Positions 32,451-43,406 of a DNA stretch of 64,000 bases are shown piece by piece. The stretch's first letter is position 1. The number at the start of each line of letters is the position of its first letter. The position numbers were made by a program, and so were the translations under genes. A model generated the notes under the pieces. The model had not been told where the DNA came from and did not search any database. It saw nothing but the letters and a program-made list of their open reading frames with translations. This DNA is from Isochrysis galbana (taxonomy: Eukaryota; Haptophyta; Isochrysidales; Isochrysidaceae), in assembly GCA_018136815.1 (NCBI GenBank), contig CM030935.1, positions 1,732,204-1,796,203 of the forward strand, given 5' to 3'.

Positions 32451-33365
32451 CAACCTCTCTCGCAACCTGTGACTCCCTCTCCCCCTCTCTCTTCCCCCCC
32501 CCTCCCCCCCCCTTCTCTCTCCTCCTCTCACTCTCCTCCCTCGCTTCTCTGAAGACTCCCCCCCCCCCCCCCTTTCACTTCTTTCTCTCCACGTCAGATG
32601 TCACCCACTGATCAGCGGATGCAAAGAGGAATCCTGCGGTCTACGAAGAGAGAGAGAAAGAGCAGAGAGAGCGCGCGCGCGAGAAACAAGGAAAGTCCAT
32701 TCTCGGAGCCGCAGTCTATTTATAAAAGACTTCCCCAGCAAGCCAAACGACTCGAGGTGAGAGAGGAGGAGGGAGATCCTCTACTCCTAAGAGTAAAGTA
32801 GATTTAAGAATTCAGAGCTCAGCGGACGGAGTGCGCCACGCACCGCCCACGAGGTGCCGTTCTTTTACTGTATATGTCCGTACTCTACATTATTGACTCT
32901 GTGTGTCTTCTGTGGATCTTGGCGCGAATTCACATTCATCGTTTTTTTGTTTTTTTCGTTCTTCAACGTCGAGGCGTGGAAAGGAATGTCCGCGGGGGGG
33001 GGGGGGGGGCGGGGGGGGGGAAGCTGTATCCCTAGTGAGTAAAAAGAGAGGAGTGCTGGGGGGGGGCGGGCGCCTCGAAGACGAGGAAGGTTGGGCGGCG
33101 AGCCGCGAGAGTCGGAGAGGAAGAAGAAGAAGGAGAAGGGAGAGGGAGAGAAGAGAGGGGAGAGAGGGGAGAGAGAGTAGGGCGGAGCGGGGGGGGGGCG
33201 GAGCGGCGGGCGCTCTGCCCCCCTCCCCCCCGCCCCGTCCCCTCTCCCCCTCCCCGCGCACAGCGAGGGAGCGCCGCCCTCCGCCTTCCCCCTCCCCCCC
33301 CGCCTCCCTCCCCCCTCCTCCCCTCCCCCTCTTCCTCCTCTGCAACCACCCACCCTCTCCTCCCA

Positions 33366-36300
33366 ATGGGCGGCCCGCCCTCAGTCGAGCTGCAAGTGAC
33401 AGTGCGCCGGCTGGCCGGCTCTCTCGGCTTTGGCGTCGACAAGCACAACGTCGTCGTTGCGATCAAGCCCGAGGGCGCGGCCTCGCGCGATGGGTTGCTG
33501 CAACGTGGCGATCAGGTGGTCGCGGTCGACGGCAAGCTGCTCGGAGGCCGCAACATGTCGCAGGAGATCTCGCCAGAGGAAGACGTCTACCTGCTGACCG
33601 TCGTGCGCAAGGACACTGTGCTCCGCAGCAGCCTCGACCGGTTGCCCTCAGCGCACCCCGCCGCCGATCCTAACGCGCTTCTGCATCTCGCCCGAGCACT
33701 CGTCGCGCGACAAGCTAAGGAGGCGCTCGGACTCGAGATGACCTCGTCCAACGTAGTCAAGCGGCTGCTCGACAACGGGCCCGCCATGCGCGGGGGCGTC
33801 CAGCTGGGGGACGTAGTTGTCGCCGTCAATGGCATCTATCTGGGTCAGCGCCGGGTCGTCGACGTTCTCGCGAAGGCCATATCGCCCATTGCCTTCACTG
33901 TCATCCGGGTTGAGGAGCGCGTCGACAGCGATTACGAGGCGTTTCCCCCTCGTGGGTTGCAGCCCCCGAAGCTGGCGCCACCACCTGCAATGCTCCTCAT
34001 TGAGGACGAGCACTACCAGCTGGTCGATCCCCATGGGCACCCCCCAATCTTCGCCGCAATCGCCATGGCAGACAAATGCCCGGTTGCCGTGCGGCAGACG
34101 GACGGGCGAGACATCGACGCCTGCGCCCGCGCCATGCGCGAGGCGAAATTCTGGAGGATACTGTCCTCCGCCGGAACGGGGCGGTGCCCTGCGATCCTTG
34201 GCTTGTATGGCCAACAGCTGGTGGCCGGGTCGTTGTATACCGTTCGAGAGCCAATCGGGGACACGCTTGCGACTGCGTTCCGCCACAGGCCTAACGTGCC
34301 CATCCCCGACGTAAGGAGCATCGCGACGGACCTCGCGCGTGGTCTGGCGCACATGCACGATGAGTGTGGGCTAGTCCACTGCAACATCGGATTAGACACC
34401 ATAGCCCAGGGTACCAACGGGGTTTGGAAGATCTTCAATTTTTCCTCCGTTGCGCGCACGACGGGTGTGCGCGCCTCATGCGCCAAAGTCATCGAGAGCT
34501 CGCCTGGAGTGCCGTACGTCTCACTTGCGCCAGAGCTGGTGGACGACACTGGTGCCACAGACGTCGGCGCTGGGGTAGACCTGTGGGCGTTTGGGCTCGT
34601 TGTGGCAACCCTGCTGAACCAGCGCGAGCCCACCTTCTCTGGCCCGGAAGACCTCTCTCTTCCGCCGGCAGGAAGCGACGCCGCCTTCAACACCTTGCGT
34701 GAAGCGGCCATCCTGTCCCTGCGTGCGGACCCCAAGCGGCGCCCTCGCGCGATGGAGCTCCTTGCGTACCTGTCAAACCGCACCGCAAATCAGACTAGTG
34801 ACTTCAGCGAGCTCCGTCTCTCTGTCGTCGTCAAGCGAGGTGCCAAGGGGCTGGGTATCGGGGTGACAGGGGGGAATATCATTCAGAGCCTCACCGCAGG
34901 TCATGTGCTACAACTGGGCGACGAGATTGTTTCAGTCGACGGTGTTGATCTGGCCGGCCGCCATCTGTCACAAGTACTAAAACCGGGTGCGCCGGCCTAT
35001 GAATTCATTGTCGTTCGACGTGATCACGTCATCGGTATGACCCTTTGCCGCCTGCCGTCCGACCACCCGGTTCTGAGACCCAAAGCAGAGCTGCAAGTGA
35101 TCCAAGTCGCCATTGTCCGTGATGTCCATGGACTTGGATTAGCTCTGAGCAGCGCCAACGTGATCGAACGCGTCAAGCCTGATGGAGCTGCGGACCGCAG
35201 CGGCGGGCTCAAAGTCAATGATGTGGTGATCGCCGTGGACGGCGTGCAGATTGGGGCCAAAAGCGTCGCCGAGGCGATAAAGGCTGATAGCTTTGAGACT
35301 ACGCTGGTGGTGCTGCGCGCGAAACCGTTGGAGCATGTCAGCATTACGCTTCGCCCCCCTGCTCGGGTGCAGACTGCCACTATGCTTAGAGAACTAGCAG
35401 GGAATGAGGAGGAAGAGAGCGGGCGGTCCTCACAGTGGGGCACTTCATCGGTGAATGTTGACGCAGTGGCCGCCGAAAAGACGGATCCTGTCGAGGGGCG
35501 CCAGTCCCAGCCGGAAGCTCCGCCTGCGACTGTTGGTCTGCCCACTGCAAAAGGCTCAAGTGCCCCTTTATGTGCACCCCTTGGGGCTTCCCCTCATTCT
35601 AGAACCGCCAGCTTCTCTGATGAGGCGGGGCTATCACATAATGGCGATGAGGGGGAGGAAGAAGGGAATCAGAGCACTGAACCATCAGACTCTCAGCTGC
35701 TACGATTTCTTCTCGCCCTGCAAGGGTTTGACCGTCCAACCCTCGTGCAGATGTATCGCTCGAGCATGCTTTCCAGGGCGGCAGCGAAGACGGACGCTGC
35801 CAAGGAGCACAACGCAATTCTACGCAAGATTACGGGAAGCGGGAGCGGAGAAGCTACTAACGTAGACGTAGCACCAACGAGTCTTGCGTCTCAGCCGGAG
35901 GCCTCGGAACCCGGGATGTCGGACGTGTTTTCTCGTGCCCGTGCTCTCCTCGAATCAAATCTGGGTGGTACGGGCAGCAATGGCGGCGCGATCTATGGCC
36001 CTGACTCGGAAAACGAAGTTCGCCCGCCTGATGGCTCCAACGGCGAAGCAGACGTTGAGATAGTGGAGGACCTACCACACAAGAGCGTGTTCGGGGACCT
36101 ACCACACGATAGCATGGTCGAGGACGACGAGAATGAAGAGGAACCACTTGCGGTGCGCATTCAGAGATTGCTCGCTCAGAGTAGCAACGATGATCCCTCG
36201 GAAACTCGCGAATTGACATCATCAGAGCAGGACGAAGCGAGGTACGCTTCTAGCGACAAGATTCCCACCCGAGAAGATGGCGGGGCTGAAGTCGGCATGG

Positions 36301-36416
36301 CGAAAGGTGTTCGGAGCGTCGTCAAAGACGGGTCCGGTACTTCTTCCCCATCAATGGTAAGCTTGCCGGACGAGACGATGCCAAACAGCCCTGAGCACGT
36401 CGTCGAGCTTGATTGA
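33366..36416 (+). CDS. PDZ-PDZ-pseudokinase-PDZ-PDZ scaffold protein
   Basis: Single exon, 1016 aa. PDZ1 is at about 5-85 and PDZ2 at about 100-185, both with LGFGV/LGLEM-type carboxylate loops. A protein-kinase-like fold follows at about 210-467. Its usual Lys motif reads VAVRQ, the HRD-N loop reads VHCNIGLDTI, and DFG reads FNFSS. Thus the catalytic Lys, both catalytic Asp residues and the loop Asn are replaced, while APE (LAPEL) and the following D-WAFG segment remain. PDZ3 (about 479-555, LGIGV) and PDZ4 (about 572-657, LGLAL) follow, then a disordered acidic tail with an imperfect repeat (EDLPHKSVFGDLPHDSM). It is probably a cytoplasmic scaffold binding C-terminal peptides. Kinase activity is not expected; partners are unknown. 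Confidence 0.82.
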   Translation: MGGPPSVELQVTVRRLAGSLGFGVDKHNVVVAIKPEGAASRDGLLQRGDQVVAVDGKLLGGRNMSQEISPEEDVYLLTVVRKDTVLRSSLDRLPSAHPAADPNALLHLARALVARQAKEALGLEMTSSNVVKRLLDNGPAMRGGVQLGDVVVAVNGIYLGQRRVVDVLAKAISPIAFTVIRVEERVDSDYEAFPPRGLQPPKLAPPPAMLLIEDEHYQLVDPHGHPPIFAAIAMADKCPVAVRQTDGRDIDACARAMREAKFWRILSSAGTGRCPAILGLYGQQLVAGSLYTVREPIGDTLATAFRHRPNVPIPDVRSIATDLARGLAHMHDECGLVHCNIGLDTIAQGTNGVWKIFNFSSVARTTGVRASCAKVIESSPGVPYVSLAPELVDDTGATDVGAGVDLWAFGLVVATLLNQREPTFSGPEDLSLPPAGSDAAFNTLREAAILSLRADPKRRPRAMELLAYLSNRTANQTSDFSELRLSVVVKRGAKGLGIGVTGGNIIQSLTAGHVLQLGDEIVSVDGVDLAGRHLSQVLKPGAPAYEFIVVRRDHVIGMTLCRLPSDHPVLRPKAELQVIQVAIVRDVHGLGLALSSANVIERVKPDGAADRSGGLKVNDVVIAVDGVQIGAKSVAEAIKADSFETTLVVLRAKPLEHVSITLRPPARVQTATMLRELAGNEEEESGRSSQWGTSSVNVDAVAAEKTDPVEGRQSQPEAPPATVGLPTAKGSSAPLCAPLGASPHSRTASFSDEAGLSHNGDEGEEEGNQSTEPSDSQLLRFLLALQGFDRPTLVQMYRSSMLSRAAAKTDAAKEHNAILRKITGSGSGEATNVDVAPTSLASQPEASEPGMSDVFSRARALLESNLGGTGSNGGAIYGPDSENEVRPPDGSNGEADVEIVEDLPHKSVFGDLPHDSMVEDDENEEEPLAVRIQRLLAQSSNDDPSETRELTSSEQDEARYASSDKIPTREDGGAEVGMAKGVRSVVKDGSGTSSPSMVSLPDETMPNSPEHVVELD

Positions 36417-37240
36417 TTTAGCGAGGCCAAGCCCGAGCTCCAACAACCAGCGCAGCACGGATAGTAGCCACCTTCAGGATCGCACGACGAGCAAGATCAC
36501 CCTTCAGAGTGCTGGCAAGTTGGCATACCCGTCGGGTGTCGTTGAGATTGGCGCAATCGCTCATCTGTTAATCTGTTATTCTTGATCACGCATTACGAGA
36601 AAGGCCTACTGTGGTGATGGGGGCAACAGCATCGTAATTGCACATGAGCCCAGCGTCCCGCCAACTCGCACCCCGTGATTCTAGCAGGTCATATTGGTGT
36701 AGCGCTCTGCTATCGGTACGATGTCGATTTCCAGGCCTAAATTTCGGCGAATGCCCCCATCAATAAATCAATCTCGCGGCACGTTTGCCGCTCAGTTCCT
36801 TGACTCGCGTTTGCTCCAGTGCATACGCATATGTGCATCCCTCACGATACGATACGATGCATGCTGTGCGCGCAACAAGCAAAGCTCGATCTATATGCAT
36901 AACCTCTCGTGGATCCTTGTCGTACATTTCTATGATCGCCCTTGCGCGCGACAACAATGTTAGCCTTGGACTCCGCATCTAGTACGCTTGGTCCACAATC
37001 GCCGTAGCATGGAGAGCATGTGGATGTGGCAAGTGTGTGTGTGTGGGGGGGGGGGGGATATCGAATCTCTGACATGAATAAATTGAGATGCTATTGTTAT
37101 GCTGTTGTCAACGAAAAATGCATCTGCATCCGCGGCAAGACTGGCAACTAGCAAGGTCGCCGCTTGCCTTCGGCTTTGGCGTTTGCTACCACGTACCACA
37201 CCAGGAGCAAATTCACGTTCCGTCGAATATGGGACAGAGC
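36417..37240. other. Intergenic region, no gene recognised
   Basis: Moderate GC, many short unsupported frames and a GTGTGT/G-run near 37030. Confidence 0.35.
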
Positions 37241-37360
37241 TCTAGGGCGGTCAAACAGGGCTTTTCAACTACAAATGTGGGGGGGGGGGGGGGGGGGGGG
37301 GACTTTTTTGACCATTCTCATTCTCCAAAGCCCACAACAAACTCCTAGGGGGGCCACCTG
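37241..37360 (+). repeat. Family F terminus, copy 3
   Basis: It starts AGGGCGGTCAAACAGGGC and later has GGGGGGCCACCTGTCGCC, the same order as the reverse complement of copy 2. A G-run of about 23 bases expands the middle. Confidence 0.6.
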
Positions 37361-37415
37361 TCGCCACGGAAATCTTCGCTAGAAAAGGTGCGATTCCCCA
37401 TCCCCCGTCACCCTG

Positions 37416-37562
37416 ACAGCTTACGGGGGGGAATAGCGCCTGGGGGCTCGAGGACAGCCCCCCGATAGCTATCGGCGCCCGTCGTTTTCCCCCAATAGCT
37501 ATTGGCGCCCGTCGTTTTCCCCCCAATAGCTATCGGGGGCCGCCTTTCGCCCCCGATAGCTA
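37416..37562. repeat. Family H palindrome array, left half
   Basis: Units of CCCCCGATAGCTATCGGGGG type (AATAGCTATT, GATAGCTATC cores) every 30-40 bp. The array is interrupted by a family A insertion and resumes at 38443. Confidence 0.8.
37548..37562 (+). repeat. Target-site duplication, left copy
   Basis: CGCCCCCGATAGCTA is repeated exactly at 38443-38457 on the other side of the A element. Confidence 0.8.
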
Positions 37563-38442
37563 AATAAATAAACTAATTAATGTTATATCCTAGCCAACCC
37601 CACTAGCTAATTGGACGCAACTTTTCCGTCCCGGAATCCCGCCATGCCTGACGAGCCAGGTGTCCGAGTGCTACCGGGGGCCGGGGGCAGGGGGCACTGC
37701 CCCCTCCCCTCGATATTTGTCCTCCCCCCAGTGCACGCACCGACCCCGCGCACCCCAGCACGTCCTCTCCTCGAGTCCACGCTGGGGGAAAACCCCTTTC
37801 GGGTAAAAACAACGCAGGGGGGGGGGGCACTCGTGAATGGGAGCCCAGAAGCGCTAATCACTCCTCGCCTAAGCGAGTGGCCGCGGCGAGCCGCGGCCCT
37901 TCCCTCCTGGCTCTGGCGCCCCCGTCTTCTCTTGCCCAAACGGGGCGAGAAGACACGTAAACGCCGGAGGGGAGAGCTGCCACTCCCCCCTCCCCTCCCT
38001 CTTCCCTCTTCCTCCTCTCTTCCCTGCGGCTCTGGCCATGGCGCGCGCCTGCGGCCCCTCTTCAGGTCCCCAGGAGGCCGGCAGGGGCCTTGGAGCGCAG
38101 CTCAGGGGGCAGGTGAGGCTAGGGCATGGCCCTGGCCCCTCCTGCCTCTCCCTCGCTGGCTCTCGAGCCCCTGCCGGTCGACTGGAGCTGGCTGGGGGGT
38201 CCTGATCAGGGGGGCCAGGGGGAGAAGGGGTTGGTCAGAGGGATTGGCTGGCCACGACAGGCCAGGGCGTGCGATTCAGGCATGCCTGTGCGGAGAGGGA
38301 TGGGTCAGCATGTCAGTGTGCTCCTGGCAGGCCATCAGGCGTGCCAGGAGAGTGGGTGGTTCCTCCCCCATGGCAGGGGAGGAGTGAAGAGGGGGGGGGG
38401 CTCGTGCCCCGCCATGGGTGAACCAAGTATAAACTTAGTTGC
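37563..38442 (+). mobile_element. Family A element (subfamily II) with intact ends
   Basis: An 880-bp element starts AATAAATAAACTAATTAATG, contains a G block (about 37580-37730), then a chain of stem-loops: CTCGC/GCGAG (about 37867-37881), GGCCGCGGC/GCCGCGGCC (37881-37900), GTCTTCTC/GAGAAGAC (about 37925-37952), CTCCTGGC/GCCAGGAG and TCCTCCCC/GGGGAGGA. It ends with AACCAAG-TATAAA-CTTAGTT. It is flanked by a 15-bp direct repeat and splits a family H array. Confidence 0.85.
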
Positions 38443-38655
38443 CGCCCCCGATAGCTATTGGGGGCCGACCTTAAAACGCGATAGCTCCCCGGGGGACGTA
38501 AAATCTCCCAATAGCTCTCGGGGGAATTTCTCGGTCCCCCGATAGCTCTCGGTGGGGCTGTTGGCGATCGGGAGAAAAATTCCCCCCGATAGCTCTCGGG
38601 GGCCCCCGATAGCTCCTGGGGGGCGTTGGCTCCTGGGGGGGTAACATCTATAAAT
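38443..38655. repeat. Family H palindrome array, right half
   Basis: It continues the order seen in the uninterrupted array at 53405 (CCTTAAAACGCGATAGCTCC, GGCGATCGGG, GGGGCGTTGGCTCCTGGGGG, TAACAT). The following stretch to 39267 has two similar GCTCGCTCG.GCGGGCGGG...TTTGAATGGGCGG units near 38840 and 38945 and no gene. Confidence 0.8.
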
Positions 38656-39267
38656 CGTCGTTAAAACACCAAACTAACTCACCACGTTAAGCCAGCGTGT
38701 ACCCTCCCTACAGCCTAGCGCCTAAGTGGAAGAATCCCTTCCTAAGTCTGGGCGCCGCCCTTGCTTCCCAAAGTCTCCTAGGCATCTGAGTTGCTTTGGG
38801 ACGGAGGTAGCTATTCGGTGCCAATTCTTCTCTTCTCCACGCTCGCTCGCGCGGGCGGGGTTTGAATGGGCGGTGGGCAGAGCTCCTGGACGAGCCCCCT
38901 TGCCACTGCCCCCCACACATTCGGTGGCAGTGCTCGTCTCCCCGCTCGCTCGTGCGGGCGGGCTTTGAATGGGCGGCGGGAGAGCTCCTAGACGAGCCGC
39001 CTCCGCGGGGCGGAGTGGCGAGGGGGCACCAGGAGCGGTCGCGGCACGCTCCATAGTTCACACTATTGCACTAGTATGTACTATACTACATCTACTATAA
39101 CCTCTCTACAACACTGTCCGTGAACGCGAGGCAGCTGTCGGCCCGACGCGTCAATACATACGTGGATACGCCAGTCGGACAACGATCAAAGCACGGCAAA
39201 CGGGTACCTAGCACCTGGTCTACGTCTAGGCGAATCCTTCAGCGAAAGAGAGAAGGGTGGCCGCCGG

Positions 39268-41431
39268 CTAACTCGAAGATGGCGCACGTAATTGCAAAGC
39301 GTCCAGTGCGGCTTCCATTTGCATGTGTAACAGGGCCTGCTGTTCCAATAGCGGCACTTGCTGTGTCTGCGGAAGCGGTGGCCGCGTCAGCGGGAGCGGT
39401 GGCGGTATCTGCGGGAGCGATGGCGAAAGCAGTGGCTGCGGCGCGAAAACTGAGGGCAGTTGCTGAGCACGGAGATGTTGCTCAATAAGCTGTCGGAGTC
39501 CCTCGTCTTGCAGCAGCATCTGTTCGACTTGCCTCATGGCGACACCATGCTCTGACGGTATGTGACTATGCAATATTGTCCCAATGCCAGCACTTTGGAG
39601 CCCAACGTTGGGTGCGGAAGTCATGCTCGCACGGGCGGCTGACGCCAAGCTGGCGTGAGAGGACATGCCCATGCTGGCGTGGGACGTCGTGGCCATGCTG
39701 GCGTGGAAGGCCGCGGCCATGCAGGCCTGAGAGGCTGCCGCCGTGCTGGGCCGGGACGCAGCCATACTCGGGCATCTAGCTGTGCTAGTGAGTAGAGGCT
39801 GTTCCCATGGTGGGCTCGGCATCGCGATTGGAACGCCAGAGTGCGAGAATATGGCGAGAAGGCGCTCCAGCTGCTGGCCGCGAAGGAGAAGGTCGAACCG
39901 CGTGGAGGCGCTCCGGTATCGGAGAACATCACGAACAGCCGACTCGGGCAAGGCCAATATCTGTGGTCGAGCACGGCGCCGCGTCCGGAGTCGGCACAAG
40001 CTCCTGCAACCAAGCTTGGAAGTCGTGAAGCTTGAGTGCAAAATTGCTTACCTGTCCAGCCCATACACGGGTTTGCAGTGGTCTAAAACGCACTTGAACC
40101 GGGAAGCGTCCGCCCCATGCGGAGGGCTCTAGGTTCATCCCAGGTGGACCATTGGGCTGGAACACGCCCATGAGCTGGCGTGCACGCACATTGAACAAGA
40201 AGAGGAGAGATCTGAGGAAATCACAAGGGCTGTGCCACTGATTGCTGAAGGCCAGTGAGGGGGGGGGGGGAAGACGTGTGCAGAAGGCTATCGGCGCGAC
40301 TAGTCCATCAATGCGTTGGCGTACCCTTCAGCGATCTTGGAAAGCAGGGATACCTGTGTCTTTGGGAGACCGAGCAAGCGACGGCTGAGGCATTCCTGAA
40401 ACAGCCAGAGGTGGTGAGGGGGGGGGGTGAGACTGGGTAAGACGGGGATGCCCGGGAAGGTGCCCCGAGATGCCAGGGCGGGCACGAGCTCATGGGTGAC
40501 AATCTACCCTTTCCGTTATCGAGTCGCAGATAAAGATGACCCCGTTGCGCACGACACGGGGCAAGCGCTGGCCACGTCGTGGAACATCCACCAGGTTGGA
40601 GGAAGCTTCTTGACTACTCCTTCCAAGCGGCCGGCGAGGCATGCCGAAGTGCTGGAAGAGTTGGACCAGCGATGTTGCTTGCCGTTCGTTCAGCCGTAGG
40701 TCGAATCTGTTGAAAGTGCCTTGATAGTCGAGCAAATCTCTGAAGGCGCTCTCAGCAAGTTGCAAGACAGATGATGGAGTGACCAGTCGTACGCGCACCT
40801 GGAGTGGGTAGCGTGAGACCCCCGTCTCGTGGCCCCAAGGCAACGGCTCGATGTTGTGCTCGGGCCAGCTAGTGGCGCGAAATACGCCGAAGAGTAGCCT
40901 TGTCCGCACCTGCGCGAGAACGCGGGAGGGATGGCAACGATTTGATGATGCCATCAGATATGCGCGGCAACACGCAGCACATCAACCGCTAGCTTGTGCA
41001 CGACACGCAGGCGAGCAGGCGCTTGGGCGCGGAGACCGAGGGGTTGCGCCCGTACACACGTTGAAGAGAAAGAGGAGAGAGAGCTCTGGGATGATCCCTC
41101 TGACGACATGCGCTTGCGACGCCGGAAGGCCAAGCAGCGATCTGGAGAGGCACTCCTCCTCTGTGCGTGGATCGCAGAGGTAGATAGCATGCGTGACCTC
41201 TCCCGGTGTCGGATGGTGCGATGTATGCGCAATGCCCTGTGCAGCTCTGGCGCTCTGCGTCACGCTCCATCCCTCGTCGTACTGCGCCATCTGCGCCGAG
41301 AGGCCCTCCCTGCCTTGCATTGCACCAGCGGACGTCTGCGGACCCCACGCAGACGCCGGCTGTGGAGCATGTGCTCGCGGCCCCTGCTCGGCGTGGTGCG
41401 GTGCGAGCTGGCCTAGAGTGGCCCTATCCAT
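39268..41431 (-). CDS. Protein with two tandem DCD domains
   Basis: The model is complement(join(39268..39960, 40052..40211, 40325..40395, 40508..40909, 41060..41431)), 565 aa; introns of 91, 113, 112 and 150 nt, all GT-AG and in phase. DCD1 spans about 80-212: AIYLCDPRTEEECLSRSLLG, FLFNVRTRLLFGVFRATSW, YPLQVRVR. DCD2 spans about 246-376: GVIFICDSITERECLSRRLL, LFLFNVRARQLMGVF, FPVQVRFR. These are the hallmark DCD (development and cell death) motifs, including the FLFN and VQVR steps. Residues 380-565 are Ala/Ser/Met-rich with HASM-type repeats, then Gln/Leu/Pro-rich. Plant DCD proteins are linked to ER stress, hormone and cell-death responses; the role here is unknown. Confidence 0.85.
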
Positions 41432-41519
41432 CCAGTCGGACGGTGCGCTCAGCTACGCATGCAGCACCGCGGCCTGCGCGCGCGACGGCCGCAGGGAGAT
41501 CCCTCCACCGGGTGGACCC

Positions 41520-41950
41520 CCCCCCCCCTCCCCCCCCCCCTACCGTCGGCTATTCCGTCTTCCCCCCCCGCCACCACCAGACCATCGCGCCGAGTAATAA
41601 TTTGCGACGGCGGAGACCGAGCCTCCCCCCCCCTCTCCGCCCCCCCCCCCCGCCCCACTTCTTCCCTCCCCCCCCCCTCCCCCCCTCCCCCCCAACGCCG
41701 CAGAGAATCCATCAGGCGCTCTCCTCTCTTGGCTCCCCCCCCCCCCCCTCCCCCTCCCTCCCCCCCCCCCCCTCCCCCTCCCTCCCCCCTCCCCCCCTCC
41801 CCCCCCTCCCCCCTCCCCCTCCCTCCCCCCCCCCCCCCCCCGCGCCGAAAGCAGACGTTCAATTGGTGCTCCGCCCTCCAACGCCACGCGCCGCCCGCCG
41901 ACGAACCCCCCCCCTTCCCCCCCCGCCCCCTCCCCGACCCTCCCGCCTCT
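41520..41950. repeat. Long C-rich homopolymer tract
   Basis: Runs of up to about 22 C with T and short interruptions, upstream of the DCD gene on the opposite sense. Confidence 0.7.
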
Positions 41951-42055
41951 AAAAGTAGTCTGTATCAAGCTATCAGGCCGCTCTTGATGGGCGATGGCGG
42001 GAGGCGCTGCGGCGAGCGGCGGGCCGAAGCGAGCGCGCAATCAGTCCTCCACGCA

Positions 42056-42155
42056 GGGCGGTCAAACAGCGGGTTTTTTATCTACTTCGGGAGACTAAGG
42101 CCCAGTCTACGCGACCGCCGATTAGGCCCAGGCCAGAATCTTTAAAGATTTTTCT
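42056..42155 (+). repeat. Family F terminus (copy 4) and possible L tail
   Basis: AGGGCGGTCAAACAGCGGG at 42056 is an F end. Shortly after, GGCCAGAATCTTTAAAGATT followed by TTTC at about 42130 resembles an L tail with a variant hairpin. The next 400 bp are AT-richer and hold no gene. Confidence 0.45.
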
Positions 42156-42638
42156 ACATCTACATATTGCATATTGGGGCAGATTTTTGGCCCTACAATC
42201 TGCGACATATTTGGGTGCCCAAATTGCCCTGTCCCGACATATGTACGGTTATCGGTTATAGACCATCAGTACTACATATTTGGGCACATATTTCATGTTA
42301 TTTACTTATTTATATCCATATTGCACACTCTGCCACGCAAGTGATTTTGGCGCGAGGCATCTCTTGGCGCGAGGCGCGGCGGAGGCGCGAGGCGCGCAGC
42401 GTAGTGCAAAGCAAGCCGACAACTGGTGACATATGAACATATGAAAGAAGAGCGCTTTTTAAGTGAATGATTCCGACGATCAAGCGATCAACCCGGAACC
42501 CGGTGTCGTGCTCGCTCTCCGCTCTCTCCCTCCTCATTCCCCGCCAGTGTTGGGGCATCAGTACTTACGGCTAAAAAGTTCCGTCCTACGTTATAGGACC
42601 GCGTCCTACGATTTCGGTGTATTTGTAGGACCCTGAGC

Positions 42639-42654
42639 TTGAAAGCCACACAAC
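42639..42654 (+). repeat. Target-site duplication, left copy
   Basis: TTGAAAGCCACACAAC, repeated exactly at 43407-43422. Confidence 0.85.
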
Positions 42655-43406
42655 AACTAAGTTTATACTTGGTTGACCCATGGGGGGGCACGAGCCCCCC
42701 CCTCTCTCCACTCCTCCCCTGCCATGGGGGAGGAACCACCCATCCTCCTGGCACGCCTGATGGCTTGCCAGGAGGCCACTGCCCTACTGACCCACTCCCT
42801 TCCCCACAGGCTCGCCCCATTCGCCCATCCTGGCCCCTCGTGACCAGCCCATCGCTCCAACCCCCCCTCCCCCCCTAGTCGACAGGCAGACAGGTGCAGA
42901 TTGGGGGCCCCAGAGGCTCGGGAGCACCAGCGAGGGAGAGGCAGGGGAGGCCAGGGCCCAGCCCCAGCCTCCTCTGCCCCCTGAGCTGGCCTCCAGGAGC
43001 CTCCAAGGGCCGCCACAGGGCAGCTGGAGGCCTGCCGCAGGCGCGCCATCGCGCGTGCCTGCAGGAGAGGGGAGAGAGCGCGCGGAGAAGGGGGTGGGCG
43101 GAGCGAGAGCTCCGCTCACCGGAAAATAGGTAAGTCCCGCACCTGTTTACAGGATAAGTCGGGGCTGAGGCCGCCGCCCACTCGGAGACACAGGAGGAAG
43201 GGGGGGAATGATCACCGGGGGGAGGCGCGGGCCACCGGACCATATCTAAGCCCTTCACCCCTATCCCCCTAGTAGTGCACGGGGGGAGTCGCCTTATGGC
43301 GGGGGGAGAAGGGCCGGGGGAGTGGGGGTGTAGAAAGTTCTCCTACGTGAGTAGAAAGTAGAGGGTCCACGGCCGCGGGTGCGGTGAGACTATTAAAAGG
43401 TTTATT
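42655..43406 (-). mobile_element. Family A element (subfamily I) with intact ends
   Basis: A 752-bp minus-strand copy. It starts AATAAACCTTTTAATAGTC at 43406, follows the same hairpin order as the copy at 25076, and ends AACCAAG-TATAAA-CTTAGTT at 42674-42655. Exact 16-bp duplications flank it. There is no poly-A or oligo-T at the 3' end. Confidence 0.88.

Noticed and set aside
37430-38650. CRISPR array
   Set aside because: The repeats are palindromes at uneven 20-60 bp spacing with degenerate, repeated spacers, in a eukaryotic context; no cas-like genes.
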